Assembly (NCBI GenBank): GCA_947090755.1
Contig: CAMUPF010000004.1
Span: 1-64,000, forward strand
Source: an uncultured Candidatus Melainabacteria bacterium
GTDB taxonomy: Bacteria; Cyanobacteriota; Vampirovibrionia; Gastranaerophilales; Gastranaerophilaceae
Direction of reading: 5' to 3'
Length of the DNA: 64,000 nt
The translations under genes and the position numbers were made by a program. The notes under the pieces were generated by a model. It worked only from the letters and a program-made list of their open reading frames with translations. It was not told the DNA's origin and did no database searches. Position 1 is the stretch's first letter. Each line of letters begins with the position of its first letter. This document shows, one piece after another, positions 32,718-41,798 of this stretch.

Positions 32718-34316
32718 TTAATCTCTGTCCATTTTCGCAATCAATTCATCGCAGGCGTGAATGTCAAATTTTGTCTGACTAAGCATATAGGTTTCGGCAA
32801 TCAATAGCGCTGTCGGAACCATTGCCGCTACAGCACTCAAAAACATGCCGCCTAAGTCGCCGCCCATTTCCTGCATAAAGTATGAAATGTTCATTGAAAA
32901 TTCAATGAATATAATGCAAAGCCCGATTATAAATGAACGTTGCATATCAAGGTTAAGTTTTCTCATTCCTTCAAGTCCGTAAATTTCAACGCCGTGTTTC
33001 AAATAACTGCTGAATCCATCATTTTTCAGTATGTTAGAAGCCTGAATCTTTTTGTTGCAAAGGAAGCCGTTAACAAAGGCGAAGAATGCAAAAATAATCA
33101 TAAATGTTGCCAAAACGAGGAATACCGGAGAGAATCTTAAACCTGAAATTCTTACCCAGCCGGCGGCTTCAGGAAAGCACATAGCAAGAGTGTTAGAAAC
33201 ACCATAGGCCAAAAACGGTGCAGTTAGAATTCCAAGGGTAATTTCTCCTAAAGCTTTTATTTGCAACATGAATGCTTTATCCTTAATGTTTCTTATTTTC
33301 GCAGGGCTCAAGTTGTTGATAAAACGTTCAATCCATTGCTGGTATTCATTTACGAGGATTTCAAAATCCTCTCTGTATTCGTATTTGCTTAATTCTTTTG
33401 AAAGTTCAACCTTGCTGCTTTTGAAGTAGCCGCAGGCAAACGCTAATGCCGCCGCAGTTCCGGTAAAGAAAAGTGACATAAATATTGCAAAGAAAGCCAT
33501 TGACCCTGGGCCCATATAATAAAGCAGATTTATTAAATAAATGGCTCCGTAGAAAATTACGCCAAGCACAAGCATAAATTTTTCAGCGGCAGAGTTGCTA
33601 AGCGAAAGGTCTTGAGATTTGTTTTGGAAAAATAGGTAAATTCCCTGTTTGAATACAAGTCCAACGCCATAAATAATCAGTGAGTACATTAGAACAAGTT
33701 TCATATTAACAGGCATTTGAATAATGCTTCCGGCTTCTTTCAACGGAAGTCCGGTTAAATAATTCGCGACACCGAAAGCCAGTATAAGTGACGCAACAAA
33801 AAGGCCGATATGAAGTAAAATTCCGGATTTTGAATTCATCGAAATTTTGCTTTTTAAATCGTTTATCTGGAACGCAACCTGTTTAATTATAGAAACGCGG
33901 GCTTCTTCAAGTTCGGCTTTGCGTTTTTCGATTTTTAGTCTGGCAGAGGCGTTAACATCATCACCGTAAACTTCTTTGATATCCTGTTCGGTAAGTGCTT
34001 CGTGTGCGACACGGGTGTTTCCGGCTGAAGCAAGAACCTTTATACTTATATATTCATCGGTGTCTTTCACCATAATTTTGCACATTTTATCAAGTTCCAG
34101 ACGTTGAGGAATCGGCTGGCCTTTGAATAGAAAACTTTGGCAGTTAAACGGGTTCAAAAGTGAGTATTTGCCGGTGCTTTTATTAAATTCAACAGTCAGC
34201 ATATAGTCAAACCCGAAATCTATCCGGCAATCGGTTCCTTCTTTTGAGGATATATTAACGAGTTCTTTGTCTGCAAATGTTTTTTCGCCGTGTTTAGTAA
34301 TTATCGTAAAAGTCAT
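32718..34316 (-). CDS. 8-TM membrane protein with cytoplasmic beta domain
   Basis: 532 residues. The first about 100 residues form a beta-rich domain that weakly resembles FHA (IDFGFDYMLTVEFNKSTGKYSL), without the conserved phosphothreonine-binding residues. A helical stalk follows (EKRKAELEEARVSIIKQVAF), then about eight membrane helices (for example LLHIGLFVASLILAFGVANY; MLVLGVIFYGAIYLINLLYY; FLVLATFMIIFAFFAFVNGF; SFIIGLCIIFIEFSMNISYF). A charged loop (about 300-350) splits the helices. It could provide the ion-driven part of a Tol/Exb-like complex, but I see no ExbB/TolQ signature. Function unknown. Confidence 0.75.
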   Translation of the reverse strand: MTFTIITKHGEKTFADKELVNISSKEGTDCRIDFGFDYMLTVEFNKSTGKYSLLNPFNCQSFLFKGQPIPQRLELDKMCKIMVKDTDEYISIKVLASAGNTRVAHEALTEQDIKEVYGDDVNASARLKIEKRKAELEEARVSIIKQVAFQINDLKSKISMNSKSGILLHIGLFVASLILAFGVANYLTGLPLKEAGSIIQMPVNMKLVLMYSLIIYGVGLVFKQGIYLFFQNKSQDLSLSNSAAEKFMLVLGVIFYGAIYLINLLYYMGPGSMAFFAIFMSLFFTGTAAALAFACGYFKSSKVELSKELSKYEYREDFEILVNEYQQWIERFINNLSPAKIRNIKDKAFMLQIKALGEITLGILTAPFLAYGVSNTLAMCFPEAAGWVRISGLRFSPVFLVLATFMIIFAFFAFVNGFLCNKKIQASNILKNDGFSSYLKHGVEIYGLEGMRKLNLDMQRSFIIGLCIIFIEFSMNISYFMQEMGGDLGGMFLSAVAAMVPTALLIAETYMLSQTKFDIHACDELIAKMDRD

Positions 34317-34325
34317 TTATTTCTC

Positions 34326-34994
34326 CTATCTTCCGATTGCGTCCAGCAGTTTACGCTGTGATTTTTGCGCGGTTTGTTCGTTTACCACAATTAATTTCTT
34401 TTCGCCAAGAACCGGTGTTAATTTCGTTTTTACCAGATCCAGTTTTTCAGGATGTGCGTAAGCAAACATCATTGAAATTTCAGGGATGTATTGTTTTATG
34501 TTTTCGACGTTTTGCGGCAGTGTTTCCCAGTTGATTTGTTTTGAGATGTCCCCCTCGTTTTCAAGGTCGCCGATAACAACAATTGACGGGATATAACCTT
34601 CTTTTTTCATTGTCAGGGCGTGCTCGAATGCTTTTTTCAACGCTTCGCCGTAGGCTGTTCCGTAGTCCTTCGCGTCAAATTTTGTAAACTCCTGCAGTGT
34701 ATCGTTAATCGCCGAACCGTCAGTCGGTGCGCCTTCATAAATTAAATACGATTTTTCTGAAACTCTCAAGATTTTTATAGTATCTTCAGGGTCTAAAATC
34801 GTACAAAGTGAACGTAAGTATTTGATTTCAGTCTGAAGCATTGCCTGATTTGAAGCTGAAGAATCAATTACAAAGATTACTGACGCAGGGTGAAATTCAT
34901 CAACCTTAATATTTTTGAACGCTGAAAAAAGTAATTTACCTATAACTGACAGTGCCAAAATTAAAAGTCCTACAATTATTAATCTTTTATTCAT
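34326..34994 (-). CDS. Membrane-anchored von Willebrand factor A domain protein
   Basis: 222 residues. N-terminal membrane helix (RLIIVGLLILALSVIGKLLF), then a vWA domain: VIFVIDSSASNQAM holds the DxSxS site; DYGTAYGEALKKAFEHAL and SIVVIGDLENEGD give the other metal ligands in weaker form. The domain faces the periplasm. Such proteins often act as metal-dependent assembly or adhesion modules. Gene order places it between the 8-TM protein and the glycine-zipper protein. Confidence 0.82.
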   Translation of the reverse strand: MNKRLIIVGLLILALSVIGKLLFSAFKNIKVDEFHPASVIFVIDSSASNQAMLQTEIKYLRSLCTILDPEDTIKILRVSEKSYLIYEGAPTDGSAINDTLQEFTKFDAKDYGTAYGEALKKAFEHALTMKKEGYIPSIVVIGDLENEGDISKQINWETLPQNVENIKQYIPEISMMFAYAHPEKLDLVKTKLTPVLGEKKLIVVNEQTAQKSQRKLLDAIGR

Positions 34995-35005
34995 ATTATT
35001 TCCCT

Positions 35006-36040
35006 TTAATAATTAAATATTACGTTAATATTTTCTTCTACGACGACTTCAAGTTCTGTATAAGATGGAATCTCTGCATCAACGCCTTTTTCAGCTACTG
35101 ATGAAACAAGCGAAACCCCTCCTGAAATCCCGGCGCCGATTGCCGCTCCTGAACCAATATCTCCTTTGCTCAAAAGCGCGAATGCAAGTCCGGCGAGGGC
35201 GCCTACAGCAGAGGCAACAGCAACTCTGGAAACGGTAGATTTTAATTTCCCTTCATTTGTAACGTCGAAATCTATTGGCTGTGTTACTAAATCATAAGAT
35301 TTCCCGTCAGGCGTTACTATTTTATTGAAATCAATTACCACTCCGCCGTTTCTCAGCCCGTGTCGGGCAGAAACAGCTTTGGTAAGGTTTCCGTAAACTA
35401 CGCTTCCCTGAGGTGCTATCAGGTGTAGGCCATCAACAATCCAATCGGTTTTCAGAACTCCCACAACATTGTCGCCGACATTAGCCGTCGCAGTATTTAT
35501 CGCATTTTGAAGATAAACCTCCAAAACAGAACCGCTTCCAACACTTGCTACAAATCCTTTTAACACATTAGACGGCTGCGGCCTTTGAGTTTGAACCTGT
35601 TTATATTGCGGTTGTTGAGGTGTGTCAAAAGAGTATGTCTTTTGCTCACCTGTCATTGCTTTTTGTGCCATCTGTGCGAAATGTTTTAGATACATATCCC
35701 CATAGTATTCCTGATATGAGATATTTTGGTCTTCAAGCAGTTTTAAAAAGGCTTTATTAAAACTTTTTCCTTTTTTATTCGCTTCAATATAATAAAATAA
35801 GTTTTGTCCTGTGGGTTCAAGTATTACAACAGCATAATTTTCAGGGTTTTTGTTGGAAACAGCCCAGAACGGATTTTTCTTTTTTACTGTATAATTTTTG
35901 TCTAATAAAAGCGCTTCAACCTGCGGCGCAAGCTTTTCACGGTTGACATTGTTTAAATAGTAAAGTTCATTTAGCGCCAACGCTGCATTCGCAGAGAAAA
36001 GATAAACAAGTGAAATAAACAAGGTTAGAAATTTCTTCAT
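35006..36040 (-). CDS. Exported protein with VirB10-like barrel and glycine zipper
   Basis: 344 residues. Signal peptide MKKFLTLFISLVYLFSANAALA. Residues about 25-130 form an unknown domain (KNPFWAVSNKNPENYAVVIL). From about 175 to 280 there is a beta-rich region, VLEVYLQNAINTATANVGDN, then GSVVYGNLTKAVSARHG and VVIDFNKIVTPDGKSYDL, which resembles the C-terminal barrel of VirB10/TrbI proteins. A glycine zipper (GALAGLAFALLSKGDIGSGA) could insert in a membrane. It might form an outer-membrane or trans-periplasmic channel for the cluster. The comparison is by pattern only. Confidence 0.65.
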   Translation of the reverse strand: MKKFLTLFISLVYLFSANAALALNELYYLNNVNREKLAPQVEALLLDKNYTVKKKNPFWAVSNKNPENYAVVILEPTGQNLFYYIEANKKGKSFNKAFLKLLEDQNISYQEYYGDMYLKHFAQMAQKAMTGEQKTYSFDTPQQPQYKQVQTQRPQPSNVLKGFVASVGSGSVLEVYLQNAINTATANVGDNVVGVLKTDWIVDGLHLIAPQGSVVYGNLTKAVSARHGLRNGGVVIDFNKIVTPDGKSYDLVTQPIDFDVTNEGKLKSTVSRVAVASAVGALAGLAFALLSKGDIGSGAAIGAGISGGVSLVSSVAEKGVDAEIPSYTELEVVVEENINVIFNY

Positions 36041-36234
36041 CTATCCTCCTGTTTTATCACTGTTGTTGTAACACTTTTGGTTGATGTGACGCTTCCGTCT
36101 GCGTTAATTTTTAAGATATATTCGATAATATTAAGCTGAAAAGGCTTATGCATTTTTGGATTCGAAATGCACAGAGCAACTGTTAATACAGTTAAAATAA
36201 TTAATCCCAGAATCGAAAATAATCTAAAACGCAT
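36037..36234 (-). CDS. Small single-TM protein, 65 residues
   Basis: N-terminal helix RLFSILGLIILTVLTVALCI, then SNPKMHKPFQLNIIEYI, closely like the segment after the helix in the TonB-like protein at 31921 (FQPKMHKTLFVYD). The rest is short and polar (DGSVTSTKSVTTTVIKQEDR). The two share an anchor, suggesting a common docking partner. It overlaps the next gene by 4 nt and is the first gene of the envelope operon. Confidence 0.72.
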   Translation of the reverse strand: MRFRLFSILGLIILTVLTVALCISNPKMHKPFQLNIIEYILKINADGSVTSTKSVTTTVIKQEDR

Positions 36235-36285
36235 ACATCCCCACTTTTGTTACAATTATACTATAAAAAACAAGTTTGGGAAATA

Positions 36286-36639
36286 TTATTTAGTATTGTT
36301 ACTTTCGACTTCTTCTTTTGTTACAGTCGGAGAAAGTCCTTTGATGGCAAACGGTTTGGCAAAATAATATGCGCTAAGAATGTTTAACCCCCAACCGATA
36401 ATGTTTACTGTCGGTTTCACCTTTTTGGGCAGAAAATTTGACATTGCCATCAGACCTGTTCCGGCCATAAGTGCAATATAAGCCTTGAAGATTCCACGCG
36501 GAACCGCTACGCAATCGTTTACGTCGCGCGGGTTCTTCACGTTGTCCGCTATAACGTCGATGATTTCACGCTTTCTAGGCTTCTGTTCCGGCTGATTATT
36601 GTGAAATGCCGGTGTCGCTTGAATTCTTGAAACTTCCAT
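36286..36639 (-). CDS. Unknown protein with two membrane segments
   Basis: The open frame runs from 36777, but its first 46 codons overlap the divergent EamA gene, whose start is at 36688; ATG at 36639 gives 117 residues beginning MEVSRIQATPAFHNNQPEQK. Two hydrophobic stretches are at about 55-95 (GIFKAYIALMAGTGLMAMSN; VNIIGWGLNILSAYYF). No family recognised. No clear ribosome-binding site precedes the chosen start. Confidence 0.62.
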   Translation of the reverse strand: MEVSRIQATPAFHNNQPEQKPRKREIIDVIADNVKNPRDVNDCVAVPRGIFKAYIALMAGTGLMAMSNFLPKKVKPTVNIIGWGLNILSAYYFAKPFAIKGLSPTVTKEEVESNNTK

Positions 36640-36687
36640 AGATAAATTAAAACACGTAAAAATATTTTTTGCTAGTATAATTAAAAT

Positions 36688-37512
36688 ATGTTTTACACGA
36701 TTACCGGTGTTATAATTAGGATTTTTAGTAATTCTTACCTGAATGTCTGGCAGAAAATCTTGACCGGCATGGGGCAACGGCCGTCGGTCGTAAATTTTTA
36801 TACCTATCTCGGGCTTGCTATCCTTGTTCTGCCGCTTATTCCCTTCTGCGCATTCAATACCGAAATTGCGCTGAACTTTATCGTAATGGGTTTGTTGGGT
36901 GCATTAGGAAACTATTTTATAATCAAGGCTCTATCAATTGGCGAGCTTTCAACCCTCGCCCCGATTAATTCTTATAAACCCGTTGTAGCATTGATTGCAG
37001 GAGTGCTTTATTTGAAAGAAATCCCCTCCCCGCAGGCGATTATGGCGATTGCGTTGATTATCGCGGGCACTTTCTTTGTACTCGATTCTCAAACCGGAGA
37101 TTTCAACTTAAAAGCAATATTCTTCAGGGTACTTGCATTGATTTTTTCTGCTTCGGAAGCTGTTTTTATTAAGAAAATTATAATCCTAACTGATATTACA
37201 AGTGCTTTTGTACTCTGGGTTTTAGCGGGTCTGATGTTTTCAGCCTTTTTTGTTTTCTCACGGCACGGAAATATGAAACTCGTATCTTTGAAATACCAGA
37301 TTTTATTGATTTTATCTGTAGCCATCATGCAATATTCGACAAACTATGTTTTTGCGCGTATGGATGTTGCCTATGCACTGGCATTATTCCAACTTTCGAC
37401 ACTATTAAGTGTCGTTTTGGGTGCAAATTTATTCAATGAAAAGAATCTAAAACGTAAGTTAATAGGTTCGTGCATAATGGTTTGCGGCGCAGCCATACTA
37501 ATCTTGGCTTAA
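36688..37512 (+). CDS. EamA/DMT family transporter
   Basis: 274 residues with about nine to ten membrane helices. The EamA pattern repeats twice: first half APINSYKPVVALIAGVLYLK followed by IMAIALIIAGTFFVL, second half DVAYALALFQLSTLLSVVLG followed by IGSCIMVCGAAILIL. Small-molecule export is the usual role; the substrate is unknown. Another, longer DMT protein is at 52333. Stands alone. Confidence 0.85.
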   Translation: MFYTITGVIIRIFSNSYLNVWQKILTGMGQRPSVVNFYTYLGLAILVLPLIPFCAFNTEIALNFIVMGLLGALGNYFIIKALSIGELSTLAPINSYKPVVALIAGVLYLKEIPSPQAIMAIALIIAGTFFVLDSQTGDFNLKAIFFRVLALIFSASEAVFIKKIIILTDITSAFVLWVLAGLMFSAFFVFSRHGNMKLVSLKYQILLILSVAIMQYSTNYVFARMDVAYALALFQLSTLLSVVLGANLFNEKNLKRKLIGSCIMVCGAAILILA

Positions 37513-37548
37513 ATGTCACCATTGGGTGACATGATAGATGTTTTGTCA

Positions 37549-38088
37549 CTATATAGTGTCGTTATTCGGTGGAAAATATTGTCCCGACTGGATATAGATT
37601 TCAAACTTTTCTTGCGGGGATGAACTTACCGCAGATAACGTGTAATCTCCGAGTTTATATGTTTTGCCCGAATATGCTTCTGTACCAAGTTTATATTTAG
37701 CCTCATAGAGTGTCCATTCTGCGTAAAACTCGTCGAGTGTGCTGCATTTAAACCCCATACGGTCTGCGATTTTTTCAAAATCGCGCTGAGTATTTTTTTC
37801 TATATCAATTCCGCACGGTGAATCAGAAAAAGCCAGTGCTATAAATTCTTTACTGTGGCTAATGCTAAAATGTTTCGCGCCTGTTTTTAAAAGAGGTTTG
37901 CGGCCGTCAAAGATTATTTCGCGGTTTTCAATATGGTAAAATTCGCGCAGAATTCTATCAACCATAAGGTATGACAGACAATGCTGGTTGAGCTTTTTAG
38001 CGTCTGATATGTCTTTCTTCTTAAATTCTAATAGGAGTTTTTGATGAACGCTGTCTGCGTCTGTGATTTCAATAACGAAAATATCCAT
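37549..38088 (-). CDS. 4'-phosphopantetheinyl transferase, Sfp type
   Basis: 179 residues. Catalytic motifs: FSISHSKEFIALAFSDSPCG, then GIDIEKNTQRDFEK (GxD metal ligand) and EWTLYEAKYK (the W..KEA.-type motif, with KE changed to YE). It moves phosphopantetheine from CoA onto carrier proteins, probably fatty-acid ACP or secondary-metabolite carriers. It is shorter than Sfp (about 225). No carrier-protein gene lies nearby. Confidence 0.88.
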   Translation of the reverse strand: MDIFVIEITDADSVHQKLLLEFKKKDISDAKKLNQHCLSYLMVDRILREFYHIENREIIFDGRKPLLKTGAKHFSISHSKEFIALAFSDSPCGIDIEKNTQRDFEKIADRMGFKCSTLDEFYAEWTLYEAKYKLGTEAYSGKTYKLGDYTLSAVSSSPQEKFEIYIQSGQYFPPNNDTI

Positions 38089-38109
38089 AAAATTATTTTA
38101 GCATAAAAA

Positions 38110-38133
38110 TGAACCCGCGGTTAAGCGGGTTCA
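38110..38133 (-). terminator. Terminator of the 1107-residue gene
   Basis: TGAACCCGC / GCGGGTTCA with a 6 nt loop; on the minus strand followed by TTTTTATG, 15 nt after the stop codon. Confidence 0.88.
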
Positions 38134-38147
38134 ATATTAGGGTGGTT

Positions 38148-41100
38148 TTATAATTTAGGAATTTCTCCCGGGAAGTCGTTACCTGTATCTTCACGATATT
38201 TAGCTCTTGCGGTAGCTTCATCGTTAACGATTTCTACTTGGCCGTTACAACGTGTAACGTGGAATTTTGTTGTACCAGGAATTTTAGTGATTTGAGCCTG
38301 TCCTCCCGGAGCAATACCTTTGTTGTTGCCGCCTTTGGATAATGGACGTTTATGCGTTGGTATTGTGTAAGATGATTTTCGTTTGATAACTGTTCCGTTA
38401 GGAAGTTTGAGTTCCGGCGGTAACATTACGTTTGCAGGAGGGTTCGGTTTGTCTGCCGAGTAACCGTTACGTTGCTGAATCGCTCTATAAACATCTTTGA
38501 GTGAAATTTTAGAGGTGTCATAGTCGTATGCGTTCGCAAAGTCATACCAGTATGAAAGTCTGTCTGTATTTTTATGATAAGATTTTGCATATTGTACGTC
38601 TTCGGGTTCAGTTTTACCGGCAATATCTTGGCGTTTAATATCCGCTTTGCAATCATTATCAATTTCGTCGCCTTCATCATCGCCATCATCATCAGGTGGT
38701 ACAACAGGTGGTGTAGGTGGTGTATCTTTTATAGGCGTTTGTTCGACACCTTTTTTAGCCAGAACATTTCGTTTAATTGTTTCGCCGCGCATACCTTCGT
38801 CAACTATTTTTGGTAAATCCGGTAACGACGCAATTACGTTCATACCACCGGCAATTAAACCGGCATTGAGAACATTGTTCATATTGATTTTCGCTCTGCC
38901 TCTGGTTGTGCCGCTGACTTCTTTTTCGCCGCTGTATTCAGCTTCGCCTGAAACTTCAATATCATCTTCGACGACAGCTTCCCAGTGAACTTCACCGTTA
39001 ACGTCGATTACCTGACGGTAATGTTGTGTAACATCGCCGCCAACCGTGCCGGAGTAGTGGACTGTACCGTCGGCAGAAACATGAATTGTACCTTCATAGC
39101 CGTACGGAATTTCAATTTTACCGCCGTATGGAAGTGTTACTTCAACATTTTCTGTATATTCGCCGATTAAGTATCCGTTTTGATAATCTTTGTGTGTTAC
39201 AGGAACTGTACTTGTGGTATTGCCACTGTATTCACCTGTCGCAACACCGGTACCGGAGTAGCCATGATCGCCCTCATAATGCCAGTCTGCGTCGCCTTCG
39301 TAGCCAAATTCTACGTGGGTTGTTACGTCGCCTTCTGCTACAACCTGATCATGATACTGGCTGGTGCCCTGTACTGTTTTGCTGTAGTGGACAATTTTAG
39401 ACCAAGGCACTGAACCACTATATTGTACAAGTTTTGAGAATTTAGATTCAACAACTTTTGTTGTACTGATATATTCAGAAAGTAATCCTGCGGCACTGCC
39501 GGCAACAAAGCCTTTTGCAAATGCTTTACCCAGATGCGCAATACGCAAACCGGTTGTTCTGTCGCCTTCAATTTCAATACCTGCAGTTTTGAAACATTTA
39601 GCCGCAAATCTTCTGTCGCCGAATTTGTGTTTTGCTTCTTCACCTTTACGTGCACGGGTGATTTTCTTTCTATCCTGCAAGTCTGCACGATAGTCTGCAT
39701 TATGTGCGGCATCTGTCGCTTCGTCATTGTCAAGATTGTTGTCATTCGAATATGCAAGCATTTTGTTCTTGAACATATCACTGCTGAATTTCCAGTATTT
39801 CTTTTCAATGACTGGGTTGACGTCTTTGTCGAATGTCGGGCGTCCTTTGTCATCTTTGACATGAACTTCCTGTACGTAGTCTGCAGTCTTTTCGTCCGCT
39901 TTTTCAAAGAAGTCTTCAGGAGTTTCTTGAATCCATTCTTTGATATCTTTATCAAGCTTGTCATGTTTTACAACGGTTGTGTTGAATTTATGTTCCGCGC
40001 GTTGTTTGTGGATTTGGGTTTCAGCCATGATTTTGGCAATGTCGTCAAGATTTTCCGTCAAAACTTTGTTGTTTTCTTCATTAGATTCTTTCATTGTTTT
40101 TTGAATCTTTGCTTCAAGTTTTTCGATTTTATCTCTGACTTTTTGAGGAAGTGCGTTATAAGCCTCTGTTGAAGCTTTGTCACGTGCTTCTGCTCTTTCT
40201 TTCTGCAAATCTTCTGCCTGTTTCAATTTTGTTTGATCCATAGCAGCTGTAATGCTTTTTTGCGCTTCAGCTTTATCTGCCAGACGTTTTTGCTCTAATG
40301 CTTCAGCTTCCGCTTCATTGCCGGCTTTCCGAAGTCGTGCAACTTCTGCTCTTGTTGCACGGTTTTGAGCATCTGCTTGCTCACGTAATTTTTTAGATTC
40401 CGGTGTTTCCGCTTCCTGAAGCAGTTGGTTTATTTGATCTGCATATTCACGGTCAGCCATTATGGCTTTATTTTGTACCCTTTGTGCTTCAGGTGAGTTT
40501 TTAACTGCCTCAGCTTTTAAGTCGGCAATTTCTTTACGCATTTTTTGAACTTCGGCCATACCTTTGTTAAAGTTTTGTTCACTTACTGCGCTGATTGCCA
40601 TTTCTTCAATTTTGCCTTCTGTGATATCAAAAGCGTCTGTTGCCTTCAAATCAATAATCGCCATGATTTGTTCGGTTGTAAGGTGTTCACCTGGTTGAAC
40701 CCAGTCTTTTTCCTGAACTTTTTCATGAGGCGGACGTAAAGAGTTATAAGCGTCTAATGCCGCTTTATCGCATGCTTTTGCTCTGCGTTCCTGTGCGTCC
40801 TTAATTTTAGCCTCAATTTCTGCCCTGCCTGCTGCGTCATTCGGGTCAAGCAGTGCTAAATCATCTTGAAGGCTTCGTATTTCTTGATCGTATTTTGCCC
40901 GCGGCCCATCGATATATAACTTACGAAGTTCATCTCTTCTGGCTGCATAACGTTCTTTTTCTTCTTCTGATGCAAATCCTTCTGCAAGATATTTGCTTTT
41001 AAGCTGGATATTGGCTTTAGTATCGCGCATCATCGCTTGAAGTCCGGCTTTAACCTGACGAACTTCTTTTGAATACATGACCTGAACAATATCGCGTCTT

Positions 41101-41471
41101 GCTTCCATAGGGTTTTGTTTGTAGCGTTCCATGAAATATTGTTCCCACTGCGCTTCATTCAAGTTTCTCATATCTTTATTATCCATGTCTTTGGCCGTGA
41201 TTTGTGTCGCAGTAGTTCTTAAATTTTCCAGCTTTTGTTCCGGCGTTACTTCGCCTTCTTCGGCTTTTTCGACCGCTAAACCTTTAATTTGTACATTTTC
41301 ATAGTAAGCATTAAGGTCTTTAGCCTCAATCCCCTTACTAAGTTGTCTGGCAATCTGGTTTGCCAGTTTTGGTTCTTGCGCACATGCCTCTTGAAGTTTT
41401 GGACTAAGTTTGTTCCAATCTAACCTTGAGATTCCGTACTCAGATGAATAAATTGCTCCATTACCACCCAT
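38148..41471 (-). CDS. Large orphan protein (1107 residues) with coiled coil and repeat region
   Basis: No family recognised. Residues 1-270 are helical with charged patches (MGGNGAIYSSEYGISRLDWN at the start). About 280-560 is a long coiled coil rich in Ala/Glu/Lys/Arg. A glycine-rich hydrophobic segment (GKAFAKGFVAGSAAGLLSEY) is near 650. About 700-870 is a beta region with many Y-S-G and Y-E-G units (VHYSGTVGGD, GEAEYSGEKEVSG), with pseudo-repeats of about 20 residues. Another hydrophobic stretch (NVLNAGLIAGGMNVIASL) precedes a Pro/Asp linker (TPPTPPVVPPDDDGDDEGDE). The tail has paired cysteines. No N-terminal signal peptide. Surface location is possible but unproven. Confidence 0.72.
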   Translation of the reverse strand: MGGNGAIYSSEYGISRLDWNKLSPKLQEACAQEPKLANQIARQLSKGIEAKDLNAYYENVQIKGLAVEKAEEGEVTPEQKLENLRTTATQITAKDMDNKDMRNLNEAQWEQYFMERYKQNPMEARRDIVQVMYSKEVRQVKAGLQAMMRDTKANIQLKSKYLAEGFASEEEKERYAARRDELRKLYIDGPRAKYDQEIRSLQDDLALLDPNDAAGRAEIEAKIKDAQERRAKACDKAALDAYNSLRPPHEKVQEKDWVQPGEHLTTEQIMAIIDLKATDAFDITEGKIEEMAISAVSEQNFNKGMAEVQKMRKEIADLKAEAVKNSPEAQRVQNKAIMADREYADQINQLLQEAETPESKKLREQADAQNRATRAEVARLRKAGNEAEAEALEQKRLADKAEAQKSITAAMDQTKLKQAEDLQKERAEARDKASTEAYNALPQKVRDKIEKLEAKIQKTMKESNEENNKVLTENLDDIAKIMAETQIHKQRAEHKFNTTVVKHDKLDKDIKEWIQETPEDFFEKADEKTADYVQEVHVKDDKGRPTFDKDVNPVIEKKYWKFSSDMFKNKMLAYSNDNNLDNDEATDAAHNADYRADLQDRKKITRARKGEEAKHKFGDRRFAAKCFKTAGIEIEGDRTTGLRIAHLGKAFAKGFVAGSAAGLLSEYISTTKVVESKFSKLVQYSGSVPWSKIVHYSKTVQGTSQYHDQVVAEGDVTTHVEFGYEGDADWHYEGDHGYSGTGVATGEYSGNTTSTVPVTHKDYQNGYLIGEYTENVEVTLPYGGKIEIPYGYEGTIHVSADGTVHYSGTVGGDVTQHYRQVIDVNGEVHWEAVVEDDIEVSGEAEYSGEKEVSGTTRGRAKINMNNVLNAGLIAGGMNVIASLPDLPKIVDEGMRGETIKRNVLAKKGVEQTPIKDTPPTPPVVPPDDDGDDEGDEIDNDCKADIKRQDIAGKTEPEDVQYAKSYHKNTDRLSYWYDFANAYDYDTSKISLKDVYRAIQQRNGYSADKPNPPANVMLPPELKLPNGTVIKRKSSYTIPTHKRPLSKGGNNKGIAPGGQAQITKIPGTTKFHVTRCNGQVEIVNDEATARAKYREDTGNDFPGEIPKL

Positions 41472-41798
41472 AGTTGTCCTTTCTGCACCTTTCCCCCTAC
41501 CGAGCCGGTGCTTTAACTGTATTTACCTAATATGTGGTATCTGTTTCGGCAAAATTTTATCACAAGTTTAATGGTAGTTTGGGCTTGTTTTTGAAATTTT
41601 CTTGATATGATTGGGTTCTAGCCGTAAAAATTGAAGTTTACAATTCTTAACGTGTTTATATTACTTAATAAAACCTTACGAAATTGTAAAACTTTGTAAA
41701 TTTTTAGCGAAAAATACTCAATTTTTTGCATAAATTTACCGTTTATATAAATATATATACAGCAAGTGTAATGTGACATAATAGATAAAGAGGTTGCT
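41472..41798. other. AT-rich divergent intergenic region
   Basis: 327 bases without a plausible gene. It holds the control regions of two large divergent genes. Near the left edge, GCACC/GGTGC (minus strand reading AGCACCGGCTC, then AAAGGTGC) could form a stem just ahead of the 1107-residue gene start. The right half is AT-rich, with TATATAAATATATATA near 41744-41760 before the adhesin gene. No strong consensus promoter is visible. Confidence 0.5.

Noticed and set aside
36640-36777. 46-codon N-terminal extension of the protein at 36286
   Set aside because: Overlaps the start of the divergent EamA gene and has no matching hydrophobic or conserved feature.
41472-41530. Riboswitch upstream of the 1107-residue gene
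   Set aside because: A GCACC/GGTGC stem with a G-rich loop is seen, but it does not match c-di-GMP, preQ1, purine or other classes I can recall, and the stem is short.
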